NCBI RefSeq assembly: GCF_000422585.1
Contig: NZ_KE383878.1
Coordinates: 24,408 to 88,407, forward strand
Length of the DNA stretch: 64,000 bases
Reading direction: 5' to 3'
Origin: Hugenholtzia roseola DSM 9546
GTDB taxonomy: Bacteria > Bacteroidota > Bacteroidia > Cytophagales > Bernardetiaceae
How positions within the stretch are numbered: position 1 is the first letter of the stretch; each line of letters starts with the position of its first letter. The position numbers were made by a program, and so were the translations under genes. The notes beneath the pieces were generated by a model that saw nothing but the letters and a program-made list of their open reading frames with translations, made no database searches and was not told the DNA's origin. Positions 51,465 through 59,884 of this stretch are shown here, piece after piece.

Positions 51465-51962
51465 TTGCGGACTTTGATAAAAAACCTCCCCCTGATTGTG
51501 AAAAAACCTACTCTTTTCGACTTGCTGCTGACTCATTTTCGCTTAGACCGCCTCAAAGAGGACATCAAAGGCTACCTACGCACCAGCTTTGAGATTGTCA
51601 AATTAGACCTACAAGCCTACCTAAGTCATCTCGGCTATGTATTTGTTAAGTCGCTCATTTTCAGTCTTTTATTTTTGTTGGCAGCCTTTTTTCTGACCCT
51701 TTCTCTTGCGCTGCTTATCGGACAGTGGTTAGACAATATGGCATTGGGTTTTGCCCTGATGGGCTTTTTCTACCTGCTCCTTATGCTTCTTATTTGGCTC
51801 GCCCGCCATGCCATTCGCAAAGGCGTAGCGGCAGGTTTGAAGGCACACTTTGCCCAAACTTTTTTAGCCCCCCAAGATTTGGAAAAAGTATTAGGATTGG
51901 AAAAAGAAACCGAAAAAAATTCTATTTCATACCCCACTAATTCCGAAGAAAATCCAAGTTAG
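51465..51962 (+). CDS. Holin-superfamily-III-like membrane protein
   Basis: This small membrane protein has two adjacent TM helices (about 67-90 and 97-116) joined by GQWLDNM, with an N-terminal amphipathic helix (RLDRLKEDIKGYLRTSFEIVKLDL, about 27-50). This is the plan of the 'phage holin family/Act_Holin_E'-type proteins frequent in Bacteroidota, which are host genes despite the name. The start is uncertain: TTG 51465 gives 165 aa, GTG 51498 gives 154 aa. A 126-residue gene follows 57 bp later with the same direction, a common pairing of these two small membrane genes. Confidence 0.75.
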   Translation: MRTLIKNLPLIVKKPTLFDLLLTHFRLDRLKEDIKGYLRTSFEIVKLDLQAYLSHLGYVFVKSLIFSLLFLLAAFFLTLSLALLIGQWLDNMALGFALMGFFYLLLMLLIWLARHAIRKGVAAGLKAHFAQTFLAPQDLEKVLGLEKETEKNSISYPTNSEENPS

Positions 51963-52019
51963 ACTTTTCTATAAGTTTATTTTCTAAAATTTATATTCGC
52001 TCCTCAAATTATTTGTTTT

Positions 52020-52400
52020 ATGTCTGATTTGAAAAACTTACCCTACGCCGAACATCGCAAAATTTTGGAATTGCAGCGTCAGATTCATGAGCAGGAAATC
52101 CGAATTTCTCTCCTAACCTTACAAAAAGAAGGCAGCCAGACTTTGAAAAGTGCAGCCATTTTTGGCACTACATTGGTTATTGGTTTTAAAGTAGTTGGTT
52201 TTATTCTAAAAAAATCTACAAAAAAGAAAGAAGAAAATCCTACCTACCTAAAAAAAGATAATTTAGACAATGCCACTGTTGCTACTAAAAACAGCAATCC
52301 TACCCTAAATTTTTTCAAAAAAGAGGCGCGAAAAGTAGCCCAAACTTTTTTAAAGACCTTAGCCAAAGAGTTATTAGTAGGATTTTTAATAAAAAAATAA
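52020..52400 (+). CDS. Small protein with one membrane segment, function unknown
   Basis: I do not recognise it. The N-terminal 35 residues are helical and charged (HRKILELQRQIHEQEIRI, a possible coiled coil), one TM helix follows (about 44-63, AAIFGTTLVIGFKVVGFIL), and the rest is Lys-rich with a helical hydrophobic end (VAQTFLKTLAKELLVGFLI). Such coiled-coil plus single-TM genes often follow the holin-like gene in Bacteroidota, and the pair probably shares a transcript. The stop is 13 bp before the stop of the convergent bioF-like gene. Confidence 0.65.
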   Translation: MSDLKNLPYAEHRKILELQRQIHEQEIRISLLTLQKEGSQTLKSAAIFGTTLVIGFKVVGFILKKSTKKKEENPTYLKKDNLDNATVATKNSNPTLNFFKKEARKVAQTFLKTLAKELLVGFLIKK

Positions 52401-52413
52401 GCATAGCCTAAAA

Positions 52414-53571
52414 TCAATTATTTTCACAAATCGCCTCTACCAACTGCTCAATTTCTTGGTGCGTATTGAAGGCATGCAGGCAAACTCTAAGCCTTTCCTG
52501 CCCCTCTCTAACGGTGGGCGAAAGAATGGGGCGCAATTCGAAGCCCTTTTCTTGCAGTTTTTTCGCTTTTGTTTTACAAGCCAAATTACCTTTTTGTGGC
52601 ACTGTTTGAATGGGACTTTCGGGCATAAATGGCATATTTGCACCTTTTTTTTGTATCTTCTGACCAAAAAAATCAATATTTTCTTGTAATTTTTTTATTA
52701 AATAGGTATTTTTTTGGATAAAAGTAAGCGATTCTACCACACTAAGCACCTGAAACAAGGGCGGCGCAGTAGAATAAATAAAAGGCAAGGCGAAATTGAC
52801 CAGATAGGATTTAAGGGCTTGACTGCCACAGACTACTGCCCCTTGCGCTCCAATCGCCTTCCCGAAGGTATGCACACGCGCCAAAATTTCGCCTTCCAAG
52901 CCCAAAGCCACTGCACAGCCTTGCCCTGTTTCGCCCCAAATGCCCGTAGTATGCGCTTCGTCCAAAATTAGATAGGCTTGATAATGATTTGCTAACGCAA
53001 CGGCAGTTTTTATATCAGCCTTATCGCCGTCCATAGAATAAAGACTTTCCAAAATGATATAACATTCGCTTTTTTGCTTTCTAAATTGTTGTAGTTTTTT
53101 TTCTAAATCGTCAAAATCATTATGCGCAAAGGCTTTTTTTTCCGCAAAACTCAAACGGTAGCCCTCTTTTAAAGAAGCATGAACGAGGGAATCGTATAAA
53201 ATGAGGTCGTGGCGCGTAGGCAAAGCAGAAAGCAAGGCACTATTGGCGTGGTAGCCCGAAGCAAAAAAAAGAGCCGTTTCCGATTTGAAAAAATCAGCGC
53301 AAAAGGCTTCCGCTTCTTCTAAATAGGGGTAGTTGCCCGAAAGTAGGCGTGAGCCTGTCGCCCCTTGATACTGAAAAAAGTCTTTTTTTTGTACTAATTT
53401 TTCGTACTCACTTCTAATTTTTTGATTTAGAATTTCATTTTGCGCCAAGCCTAAATAATCATTCGAGTAAAAATCGATGCCCTTTCGCATAGCAAGCTGC
53501 AAGCTACGCAAATTGCCCGCCAACGCACGTTGCTGTAAAGCCTTTTCAAGAGAAGCAGGGAAGGGGCGCAT
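52414..53571 (-). CDS. bioF: 8-amino-7-oxononanoate synthase-like PLP enzyme
   Basis: The enzyme belongs to the alpha-oxoamine synthase group that joins an amino acid to an acyl-CoA; BioF makes the biotin precursor. Marks are FYSNDYLGLAQN (about 33-44), GATGSRLLSGNYPYLEEAEAFCADFF (about 69-94), LILYDSLVHASLKEGYRLS (about 124-142), LDEAHTTGIWGETGQG (about 200-215) and the PLP lysine in VHTFGKAIGAQGA (about 234-246). Length 385 aa fits BioF better than Kbl (2-amino-3-ketobutyrate ligase) or serine palmitoyltransferase, though a sphingolipid role cannot be excluded. No other biotin genes are nearby. Confidence 0.85.
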   Translation of the reverse strand: MRPFPASLEKALQQRALAGNLRSLQLAMRKGIDFYSNDYLGLAQNEILNQKIRSEYEKLVQKKDFFQYQGATGSRLLSGNYPYLEEAEAFCADFFKSETALFFASGYHANSALLSALPTRHDLILYDSLVHASLKEGYRLSFAEKKAFAHNDFDDLEKKLQQFRKQKSECYIILESLYSMDGDKADIKTAVALANHYQAYLILDEAHTTGIWGETGQGCAVALGLEGEILARVHTFGKAIGAQGAVVCGSQALKSYLVNFALPFIYSTAPPLFQVLSVVESLTFIQKNTYLIKKLQENIDFFGQKIQKKGANMPFMPESPIQTVPQKGNLACKTKAKKLQEKGFELRPILSPTVREGQERLRVCLHAFNTHQEIEQLVEAICENN

Positions 53572-53627
53572 ATTCTTGTAGGTGTCCTTTAAAAAAGTTT
53601 GAAAACAAAACTATCCTATCTGAATAT

Positions 53628-53716
53628 AAAAAAATAGCCAGCACCGACGCTTCACCGTTTATCCTTGCTGCCTTCCGACTCTGGGGAGGTTCGCGGGAGC
53701 TGTCGTACTGACTACG
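53628..53716 (-). ncRNA. ffs: Signal recognition particle RNA (bacterial small type)
   Basis: On the minus strand the apical domain CCAGAGTCGGAAGGCAGCA with the GGAA tetraloop and the conserved AGCA internal loop is the SRP/4.5S hallmark. The outer helix pairs TAGTCAGTACGAC (from about 53714) with GTCGGTGCTGGCTA (to about 53635), with one bulge. A U-tract at 53634-53628 ends the transcript. Length is about 88 nt. The two 3-kb neighbours are protein genes on the same strand, but the RNA has its own promoter. FtsY of the same pathway is in this window. Confidence 0.93.
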
Positions 53717-53719
53717 GTG

Positions 53720-53751
53720 CAAAGGTACGCATCTTTTGCGCACACTTCCAA
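53720..53751 (-). promoter_or_regulatory. Promoter of the SRP RNA
   Basis: On the minus strand, TTG (53751-53749), a 21-bp spacer and TACCTTTG (53727-53720). The -7 element ends only about 5 nt before the RNA 5' end, so the RNA is probably transcribed without 5' processing. Confidence 0.8.
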
Positions 53752-53879
53752 ATTTTTTCGCCACAAAAATTCGAAATTTCGCCTTTTTAGATGAACGAAA
53801 AGCTAAGAAACTGAAAATCAAGCATTTTATTTTCGTTAAAAAAAGTTAAAAAACAAAAAAGAAGCGCGTGCTTGCCCTT

Positions 53880-55076
53880 CTAAGCTGTCCCCTTCAAGAT
53901 TTTATTCCAATATAAATAGGGCAGGGCGTACTTTTTGAGCCAATACATGCTCAATCTTTCTTCGGCTTGGTTGAAAAAGAAAGTTTCCGTAGGTTCATTT
54001 TTGTAATCGAATTCGGCTAAGACCAATTTGCCATAACCTGTAATGAGCGGACAAGAGCCGTAGCCATTGTAGGCAGCAAGGAGTGGCTGATTTTGCATCA
54101 AAGCAAGTAAGTTTTGCACCAATACGGGTGCTTGCTTGCGAATGGCTGCCCCAGTTTTGGCGTTAGGCGTGGAAGCTGCGTCGCCCAAACTAAAAACATT
54201 GGCAAAACGCCTATGTTGGAGCGTAGCAGCATCTACTTCTACCCACCCCAAAGGGTTGTCGGGCATTGCCAAAGCACTTTTTTTAATAACATCGGGGGCA
54301 GATTGAGGCGGCGTTACGTGAATCATATCAAAATCTACTTCTACTTTTTCTTGATTTTCATTTACAAAAATTGCCTTTTTTTCGTCGCCTTTAATTTCTA
54401 TTAAATTGTGCTTAAAATGGGTTTGTATGCCATAACGCGCAATGATTTTATTGAGCGTATCGGCGTATTTTTTTACACCAAAAATAACACCACCTGCGGA
54501 ATAAAAATGTACACCCACATCTTTCAAAATACCTTGTTTTCGGAGGTAATCTGCCGCCAAATACATAATTTTTTGGGGTGCGCCCCCACATTTGATAGGC
54601 GTGTTTGGGTTTGTAAAGAGTGCCGTTTGTCCCTTTTTCAAAGTTTTGAGGGCTTCGAAAGTGTAAGGTGCGGTTTGAAAGGTATAGTTGCTACTGATAT
54701 TATTTTTACCTAAATTTTCTTTTAATCCTTTTACTTTATCCCAATCTAATTGAATACCCAAAGCCACAATAAGGTAGTCGTAAGTAAAGATGCCGTTATC
54801 GGTTTCGACGGTATTTTCTTCGGGCTTGAAAGCCGTAACGCGTGCCTTGATGTGCGTCGCTTTTTTGGGCAGGCACTCACTTTGAGGGCGTACAGTGGCA
54901 TTGATGTCGTAGTCGCCACCACCGACAAGCGTCCAAGCAGGTTGATAATAGTGCTTATCCGAAGGCTCGATGATGCCTATTTTGAGTTGCGAATTTTGGC
55001 GCAAAAGTTGGGCGGCAGTGCCTATTCCAGCATTGCCTCCCCCTGCGATAAGGATTTGAAAATGGGTCTGATTCAT
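53880..55076 (-). CDS. Sulfide:quinone oxidoreductase, type II-like
   Basis: This flavoprotein oxidises sulfide and reduces the quinone pool at the membrane surface. The FAD motif ILIAGGGNAGIGTAAQLL (about 8-25, GxGxxG), YYQPAWTLVGGG (about 43-54) and DYLIVALGIQLDW (about 99-111) fit. TNPNTPIKCGGAPQKIMYLAADYLRK (about 154-179) contains one conserved redox Cys, and YNGYGSCPLITGYGKLVLAEF (about 336-356) the other. The third Cys of type I enzymes is not seen, which fits the type II/SQRDL group. There is no TM helix; the C-terminal part (YWLKKYALPYLYWN) is the likely membrane-contact region. Confidence 0.93.
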   Translation of the reverse strand: MNQTHFQILIAGGGNAGIGTAAQLLRQNSQLKIGIIEPSDKHYYQPAWTLVGGGDYDINATVRPQSECLPKKATHIKARVTAFKPEENTVETDNGIFTYDYLIVALGIQLDWDKVKGLKENLGKNNISSNYTFQTAPYTFEALKTLKKGQTALFTNPNTPIKCGGAPQKIMYLAADYLRKQGILKDVGVHFYSAGGVIFGVKKYADTLNKIIARYGIQTHFKHNLIEIKGDEKKAIFVNENQEKVEVDFDMIHVTPPQSAPDVIKKSALAMPDNPLGWVEVDAATLQHRRFANVFSLGDAASTPNAKTGAAIRKQAPVLVQNLLALMQNQPLLAAYNGYGSCPLITGYGKLVLAEFDYKNEPTETFFFNQAEERLSMYWLKKYALPYLYWNKILKGTA

Positions 55077-55445
55077 AAAGTTTCAATATTATTGTTAGAT
55101 TGTTTTTGAGTTGTTTGTGGTATCAAAATTTTTGTTTTTGGCTGAAAATGTTGCCTTTCTAAAAGAAGCTACGCGCCAAAAGTTCTATAAAGATAACAAC
55201 ATTTTTTCAAGTGTTCAAAAAACAAGCGTTTATTGCCACTGAATCAGACTTATGTACTATTTTATTTGGTTTTAGCCTCTCTAAAATGTCTTTTATTGTC
55301 TTGCGCCTTCCAGATGCCAATTTATGTAGGCTCTGCCTGTCGGCGATTTTTTTACTATTTTTCGGGGCTTTCTATGGAAAAAGTGGAAAAAATGATTATC
55401 TTTCTGCCTTGTTATCTTTCTCCTTTTTTCTTTTGTCTTCTCTGT
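55077..55445. other. Divergent intergenic stretch between the sulfide:quinone oxidoreductase and ftsW
   Basis: About 370 bp. No consensus TAnnTTTG is found on either strand, and no RNA fold stands out. The upstream part of the long ftsW frame falls here, but its residues are not family-like, so I treat it as non-coding. Confidence 0.4.
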
Positions 55446-56612
55446 ATGATGGAAACCCTTTATACCAAAACCCAAAAGCAATTCTTTGAAGGCGACCGTA
55501 CCATTTGGGCTATCGTCATTTTGCTCTCCATTTTTAGCGTCTTGGCGGTTTATAGTGCCACAGGCACGCTGGCTTTCAAGCGTTTAGATGGTGATACAGA
55601 ATATTATTTGCTCAAACACGCCATTTTGTTGGCACTTAGCTTAGTCGCGATGTGGGTCTGTCATCGGATAGACTACAAATATTATTCGCGCCTTTCGCGC
55701 TTTGCCCTGCTCATTTCTGCCCCGCTGCTCTTGCTTACTTGGCTTTTTGGCTCTACGGTCAATGAGGCAACGCGTTGGCTCATGATTCCTTTTATTAACC
55801 AAAGTTTTCAGGTGTCTGATTTGGCAAAATTAGCCCTCATTGCCAATACTGCCAGCATGCTTTCAAAGCGACAACAGAGCATCCGCGAACTACAACGCGC
55901 CATTTTGCCCATCATTTTTTGGTGTGGTCTGATATGCGGTTTGATAGCCCTTAGTAATTTTTCGAGTGCCGTCTTGCTCTTCGTTACTTGCCTATTGCTG
56001 ATGTTTATTGGGCGTGTGCCGCTGCGCTATTTAGCGACGATGGTCGTCATTGGCGGACTTGCCTGCGGAATCGCCTTAGCCTTGGGGCAGCGTCTGGGAA
56101 CAGCCATCGAGCGCGTCAGTACGTTTGTAAGGGCGAATAATAAAGTTTCTTTTCAGGAAGAACAATCCTATATTGCCGTCGCCACGGGCGGTATTGTGGG
56201 GAAAGGAATCGGCAATAGCCATCAGCGCAACCTGCTTCCGCACCCTTATTCTGACTTTATCTATGCGATTATTGTAGAAGAATATGGACTTTTCGGAGGA
56301 ATTATTGTCTTAATTTTATTTCTTACTCTGCTCTATCGGGGCATGGTTACGATGGCGAAATCAGAACGCGCCTTTGGGGGCTTGCTTTCGGCAGGGCTAA
56401 GTTTTAGTCTGGTCTTGCAAGCACTCACGCACATGGCAGTTGTGGTAGGGCTTGCCCCTGTAACGGGCTTACCCTTGCCCCTTATCAGCATGGGCGGTAC
56501 TTCGCTGCTCTTTACGGGCATTTCGCTTGGCATTGTGCTAAGTGTTAGCCGAGGGGAGCGCGAAATTTTAGACCATGAAAAACCTGTGGAAACGGGTTTT
56601 CAGCGCGTCTAA
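55446..56612 (+). CDS. ftsW: FtsW/RodA/SpoVE-family peptidoglycan polymerase
   Basis: This SEDS-family membrane protein polymerises glycan strands from lipid II during division or elongation. About ten hydrophobic helices are seen. The family blocks are LSIFSVLAVYSATG (about 20-33), DYKYYSRLSRFALLISAPLLLLTWL, NEATRWLMIPFINQSFQVSDLAKLALI (about 104-130), SYIAVATGGIVGKGIGNSHQRNLLPHPYSDFIYAIIVEEYGLFGGI (about 237-282) and PVTGLPLPLISMGGTSLL (about 339-356). The catalytic Asp of SDFIYAI is kept. I use ATG 55446 because the upstream frame (to 55233) has no family similarity. It is more FtsW- than RodA-like, though the division genes usually around ftsW are absent. Confidence 0.93.
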   Translation: MMETLYTKTQKQFFEGDRTIWAIVILLSIFSVLAVYSATGTLAFKRLDGDTEYYLLKHAILLALSLVAMWVCHRIDYKYYSRLSRFALLISAPLLLLTWLFGSTVNEATRWLMIPFINQSFQVSDLAKLALIANTASMLSKRQQSIRELQRAILPIIFWCGLICGLIALSNFSSAVLLFVTCLLLMFIGRVPLRYLATMVVIGGLACGIALALGQRLGTAIERVSTFVRANNKVSFQEEQSYIAVATGGIVGKGIGNSHQRNLLPHPYSDFIYAIIVEEYGLFGGIIVLILFLTLLYRGMVTMAKSERAFGGLLSAGLSFSLVLQALTHMAVVVGLAPVTGLPLPLISMGGTSLLFTGISLGIVLSVSRGEREILDHEKPVETGFQRV

Positions 56613-56630
56613 TAAACACTTATTTAATTT

Positions 56631-57488
56631 TTAGAAAGAAACAAAATCTTCGGGATTGACAGGGTTTCCTGCATACCAAAGTTCGAAATGCAGGTGAGGA
56701 CCATCAGTAAGCTCACCTGTATTGCCTATAATGGCAAGCGGCTCGCCTGCTTTCACCGTTTCGCCTACACTTTTAAGCAATACAGAATTATGCTTGTAAA
56801 ATGAAATCAATTCGTTGGCGTGCTGCACCCCAATTACATAACCTGCGTCTTGTGTCCAAGAAGCCAAAATCACCGTTCCTGCGGCAGTGGCTTTGATAGG
56901 CTCGTTCTTCGGAGCTACAATATCTACGCCGTAATGCTCAGTTTGGCTTTGGTAGCGATTTGTGATAATGCCCGTAACAGGGGGAAAAAAGACGATATTT
57001 CGAATTTCTACTTGTTCTTGTTTATTTTTCAAATTATTTTTCGATTCTGATTCATCTTCTTCAAATTCTTTGCGGAAAAGCGAATCCTGCTTTGAAATTT
57101 TGCCCAATTCTTCGGGCGAAATGCTGCCGCTATTTTCTTGCGCTTGCTCCTGCTCTATCAATTCTTCAATGGGCTTGCCGCTGATGATACTTCGCAAACG
57201 TTTATGATATTCTTCTTGTTGTGTCAAAGTAGTTTCCAAAGAGTCCGTTTTTTGCAACAATTTGAGTAGTTCGGCTTTATCGCTACCGATAGTGATGGCA
57301 TTTGTACCCAAACTTCTACCCACAAAAAACGCAGGGATAAGCAAGAACAAACTTAGCACCATGCCCAAGACGGCAATTTTGGCATAATTAAAACGGAAAG
57401 AACGACGAATTTCGAAGTTCTCCTCGTCGCGCACAATAAAAAGGTAGCCGCGCGTGAGCAGTTCCCAAAGGGTACGTTGTGTCTTCAA
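56631..57488 (-). CDS. Membrane-anchored M23-family metallopeptidase
   Basis: The C-terminal LytM domain reads FPPVTGIITNRYQSQTEHYGVDIVAPKNEPIKATAAGTVI, followed by YVIGVQHANELISFYKHN and GPHLHFELWYAG, giving the Zn ligands (HYGVD and HLHFE); the active site looks intact. It cuts peptidoglycan peptides or activates amidases. One TM helix (about 44-66) precedes a charged coiled coil (about 75-160). The start is uncertain: ATG 57590 lies inside the terminator of the upstream gene and ahead of a -7 element (57575-57568), so I prefer TTG 57488 (about 285 aa), which places FIVRDEENF near the start as in relatives. Confidence 0.88.
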   Translation of the reverse strand: MKTQRTLWELLTRGYLFIVRDEENFEIRRSFRFNYAKIAVLGMVLSLFLLIPAFFVGRSLGTNAITIGSDKAELLKLLQKTDSLETTLTQQEEYHKRLRSIISGKPIEELIEQEQAQENSGSISPEELGKISKQDSLFRKEFEEDESESKNNLKNKQEQVEIRNIVFFPPVTGIITNRYQSQTEHYGVDIVAPKNEPIKATAAGTVILASWTQDAGYVIGVQHANELISFYKHNSVLLKSVGETVKAGEPLAIIGNTGELTDGPHLHFELWYAGNPVNPEDFVSF

Positions 57489-57567
57489 GGTATAAAAACT
57501 AAGGAAGGGACTAAGAAGATAAAGAAAATAAGTAAGAAGATAAACAAATAGCAAGCAAATTCTGCCA

Positions 57568-57575
57568 CAAAGATA
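57568..57575 (-). promoter_or_regulatory. Putative -7 element of the M23 peptidase gene
   Basis: TATCTTTG on the minus strand, right after the terminator of the upstream gene. No TTG at the usual spacing. Transcription would start near 57561. Confidence 0.5.
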
Positions 57576-57580
57576 AGAAA

Positions 57581-57614
57581 AAAACGCCATCTGCTCGAAA
57601 GCATTTGGCGTTTT
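57581..57614 (-). terminator. Terminator of the 57.7-58.2 kb lipoprotein gene
   Basis: AAAACGCCA (57581-57589) and TGGCGTTTT (57606-57614) pair, with an inner TGCT/AGCA stem; on the minus strand a T run follows. An apparent ATG of the next gene is inside its stem. Confidence 0.75.
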
Positions 57615-57670
57615 GTAGCCTCTCTGGGCAATGAAAAGAAAAAGATTGTATGGCTCTTTTCTAAATTTTG

Positions 57671-58192
57671 TTATTCTTTATTAAAAGTTGCTTCATCTTT
57701 ATTGTAGAAAAAGCTCAACTCTTTGTGCTTATCAAAGAAACCAAAAAGTTCTTCTGAACTGTTGAAAGTTTCGTCGATGTTATCAGTAACTTCATACAGT
57801 ATAAAACTTTGTCCGTTTTCCGCCTTTTCGAGTTTGAAGAAAAAGTATTTTCCATCATCGCCACGCAAGTTTAGAAAAGTAACCTTGCCAATAGGCGTTA
57901 GGTGCGCCAAATAAATTTTCTTCTCATAGGTTTTCGAAGAGCTGCTATAAGTGTTTTCCTCAAATTGATAAGTCGTAGGATTATTTTCCGTAATGACATA
58001 AAATTTAGGATTGTCAAAGGAAGATTTTTCTACCCATTTGCCTAATAAATTAGGTGCAATTTTATCCTTGGCAGGCGCAAGCGGCACGCTCGAAGAATAG
58101 GGGCAGGCAGTGGCTAAAAAGAGAAAAGGAAGGGCAGCCAATAGAAAGTAGGCACGTGAAAAGAGAGAACGGTTGAGTTTTTTGTAGTTCAT
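57671..58192 (-). CDS. Lipoprotein of unknown function, 173 aa
   Basis: The signal peptide (FLLAALPFLFLATAC, lipobox ATAC near residue 30) is followed by a Ser/Pro-rich linker (PYSSSVPLAPAKDK). The mature part is beta-rich by eye: NLLGKWVEKSSF, KFYVITENNPTTYQFEENTYS, KKIYLAHLTPIGKVTFLNLRGDDGKYFFFKLEK. This resembles the small calycin-like or lipocalin-like domain seen in many Bacteroidota lipoproteins, without a firm family. It is read leftwards with its own terminator, so it is probably monocistronic. The role and membrane side are unknown. Confidence 0.7.
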   Translation of the reverse strand: MNYKKLNRSLFSRAYFLLAALPFLFLATACPYSSSVPLAPAKDKIAPNLLGKWVEKSSFDNPKFYVITENNPTTYQFEENTYSSSSKTYEKKIYLAHLTPIGKVTFLNLRGDDGKYFFFKLEKAENGQSFILYEVTDNIDETFNSSEELFGFFDKHKELSFFYNKDEATFNKE

Positions 58193-58409
58193 GCAGAAAC
58201 AAAAATTAGGGTAAGATAAATATTTTAAAAAATAGCATAAACCAAACTATTTTCGTATGATATAAAATTGAGGAGCTTTTACACCGTCGCGCAATTTTTA
58301 AGCCAAAAGGCTCTCGAAATTCGTCAATTCCTATCGCTTCAAAAAATCGGGCAAACACTTTTCCCTACTTCTAAGTTTTGTTTTTGCTTTCCCTTGCGCC
58401 TCTTTTTCT

Positions 58410-58417
58410 TATCTTTG
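58410..58417 (+). promoter_or_regulatory. Putative -7 element of the 58457 gene
   Basis: TATCTTTG with a TTG (58384-58386) 23 bp upstream. The predicted start near 58423 makes the ATG at 58457 the best start codon. Confidence 0.5.
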
Positions 58418-58456
58418 CCCCCATTGTGTATGCCCCTGACGCTATTTTTCCTTCGA

Positions 58457-59026
58457 ATGCTACGCCTTTTGCTGCTTTTGGTCTTTGTTTTTGCCTGCAA
58501 TCCCGACTACAAAAAACAGGTAAAACCACAAGAGGTAAGAAACAGAACGACACAAAATTCGGTTTTGTTTTTTAAAAATATGCGCTCGCTCGACTATCAA
58601 GTTATCGAAATGCCGCAGACCAAACGCAATTTATACCGATACAAAGAAAGCCCCCAAGACAGCACTCAAATACAAATAGGATTAGCCCTTGTGGAAAAAT
58701 GGGACACCGACCAAGCCTATGTCCTTCTTGAACCAAATGAAAAATTAAACGATTTTTTAGCACAAGAAAAAACAGATACTCTCAAAGTCTATTGGCAAAA
58801 TCCGCATACAAAGGCACAAGGAAGCCTACAATTTGTGTGGGGACACGTAGATACCCATTTCATTTTTGCCTCCCAACTCTACAATGCTTTGATAGAAGAC
58901 TGTGTTTTTCATCTAAAAAGCAAGACACAATCAGAACCAATCCCTTTTCTGAAACAGAGCCGCGAGCGCGAAAATTTCCGAATTGTGATGCAAGATTATT
59001 ACCGCTTAGTAAATATTTTTAAGTAA
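58457..59026 (+). CDS. Putative lipoprotein of unknown function, 189 aa
   Basis: Starting at ATG 58457, the sequence opens MLRLLLLLVFVFAC, a very short signal peptide with a lipobox FAC at residue 14, followed by NPDYKKQVKPQEVRNRT. The mature part has VLFFKNMRSLDYQVIEMPQTKRNLYRYKES, WDTDQAYVLLEPNEKL and a C-terminal helix NFRIVMQDYYRLVNIF. I do not recognise the family. Earlier starts (58430 or further upstream) would precede or abut the predicted transcription start. It sits 13 bp before mnmD and probably shares its transcript, although no functional link is known. Confidence 0.65.
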   Translation: MLRLLLLLVFVFACNPDYKKQVKPQEVRNRTTQNSVLFFKNMRSLDYQVIEMPQTKRNLYRYKESPQDSTQIQIGLALVEKWDTDQAYVLLEPNEKLNDFLAQEKTDTLKVYWQNPHTKAQGSLQFVWGHVDTHFIFASQLYNALIEDCVFHLKSKTQSEPIPFLKQSRERENFRIVMQDYYRLVNIFK

Positions 59027-59039
59027 AAAACAAAGTTTT

Positions 59040-59726
59040 ATGCAAAAACGTACCCTCGAAGTACAGACCTGTCCTGACGGTTCGCAGACCCTCTATTGGC
59101 GCGAATTAGACGAAACCTACCACTCACGACATGGCGCGATTGCTGAATCGCAACACGTGTTTATCAAGATGGGTTGGGATTTTCAAACCCAACGGCAAGA
59201 TTTTACCCCACAAAATCCTTTGCGCATTTTAGAAATTGGCTTAGGAACAGGACTCAATGCCTTACTTACGCGCTTAGTCGCTCAAAATCAGGAAGTTAGC
59301 ACTTTTTATCAAAGTTTAGAACCTTATCCACTCGAAGCCGAATTGATACCTAAATTGAACTATGCACAAAATTTAGGCGTAGAAAACCACTACTTTGAGG
59401 CAATTCATGCCGCCAACTGGGAGGAAAATATACAATTAGATTCTTTTTTCGAACTCAAAAAAAGCCAAACAACCTTAGAAAATTGGGAAGCACCCTTCAA
59501 TTTTTTTCACCTGCTTTATTTTGATGCCTTTGCACCCAACAAACAAAGCGAAGTTTGGTCGGTAGAAAATCTGGAAAAATGCTACCAAAGTCTGCAAAAA
59601 GGGGGCGTTTTGGTTACTTACTGCTCACAAGGGCAATTTAAGCGCAATTTGAAAAGTGTAGGTTTTACACTCGAAAACTTAGCGGGACCGCCCTACAAGC
59701 GTGAAATGATACGGGCAACAAAATAG
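59040..59726 (+). CDS. mnmD: tRNA 5-methylaminomethyl-2-thiouridine methyltransferase MnmD
   Basis: This is the stand-alone methyltransferase half of MnmC, completing the mnm5s2U34 modification in tRNAs for Lys, Glu and Gln. The family blocks are LDETYHSRHGAIAESQHVFI (about 23-42), the SAM motif RILEIGLGTGLNALLT (about 62-77) and the acidic catalytic loop LLYFDAFAPNKQSEVWSVENLEKCYQSLQKGGVLVTYCSQG (about 158-198). The end GPPYKREMIRATK also fits. The FAD-oxidase half is absent, as usual outside gamma-proteobacteria. Length 228 aa. It may share a transcript with the lipoprotein gene 13 bp upstream. Confidence 0.93.
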   Translation: MQKRTLEVQTCPDGSQTLYWRELDETYHSRHGAIAESQHVFIKMGWDFQTQRQDFTPQNPLRILEIGLGTGLNALLTRLVAQNQEVSTFYQSLEPYPLEAELIPKLNYAQNLGVENHYFEAIHAANWEENIQLDSFFELKKSQTTLENWEAPFNFFHLLYFDAFAPNKQSEVWSVENLEKCYQSLQKGGVLVTYCSQGQFKRNLKSVGFTLENLAGPPYKREMIRATK

Positions 59727-59884
59727 TTTTAAACGGATAAAAGTTGTAGAAGCTATTTAAGATTCAGTTTATTTTTTGTAAAATAGTTTTTATATGATAA
59801 TCCGCATCATAACCGTCTTGATGCGGATACTTGCACAACAAAGATTCTTTGTAGAAAATTTATCCCATTTAGGGCAAATTTCGC

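Noticed and set aside
53546-53821. 91-residue frame across the SRP RNA
   Set aside because: The RNA fold, promoter and terminator explain this DNA fully.
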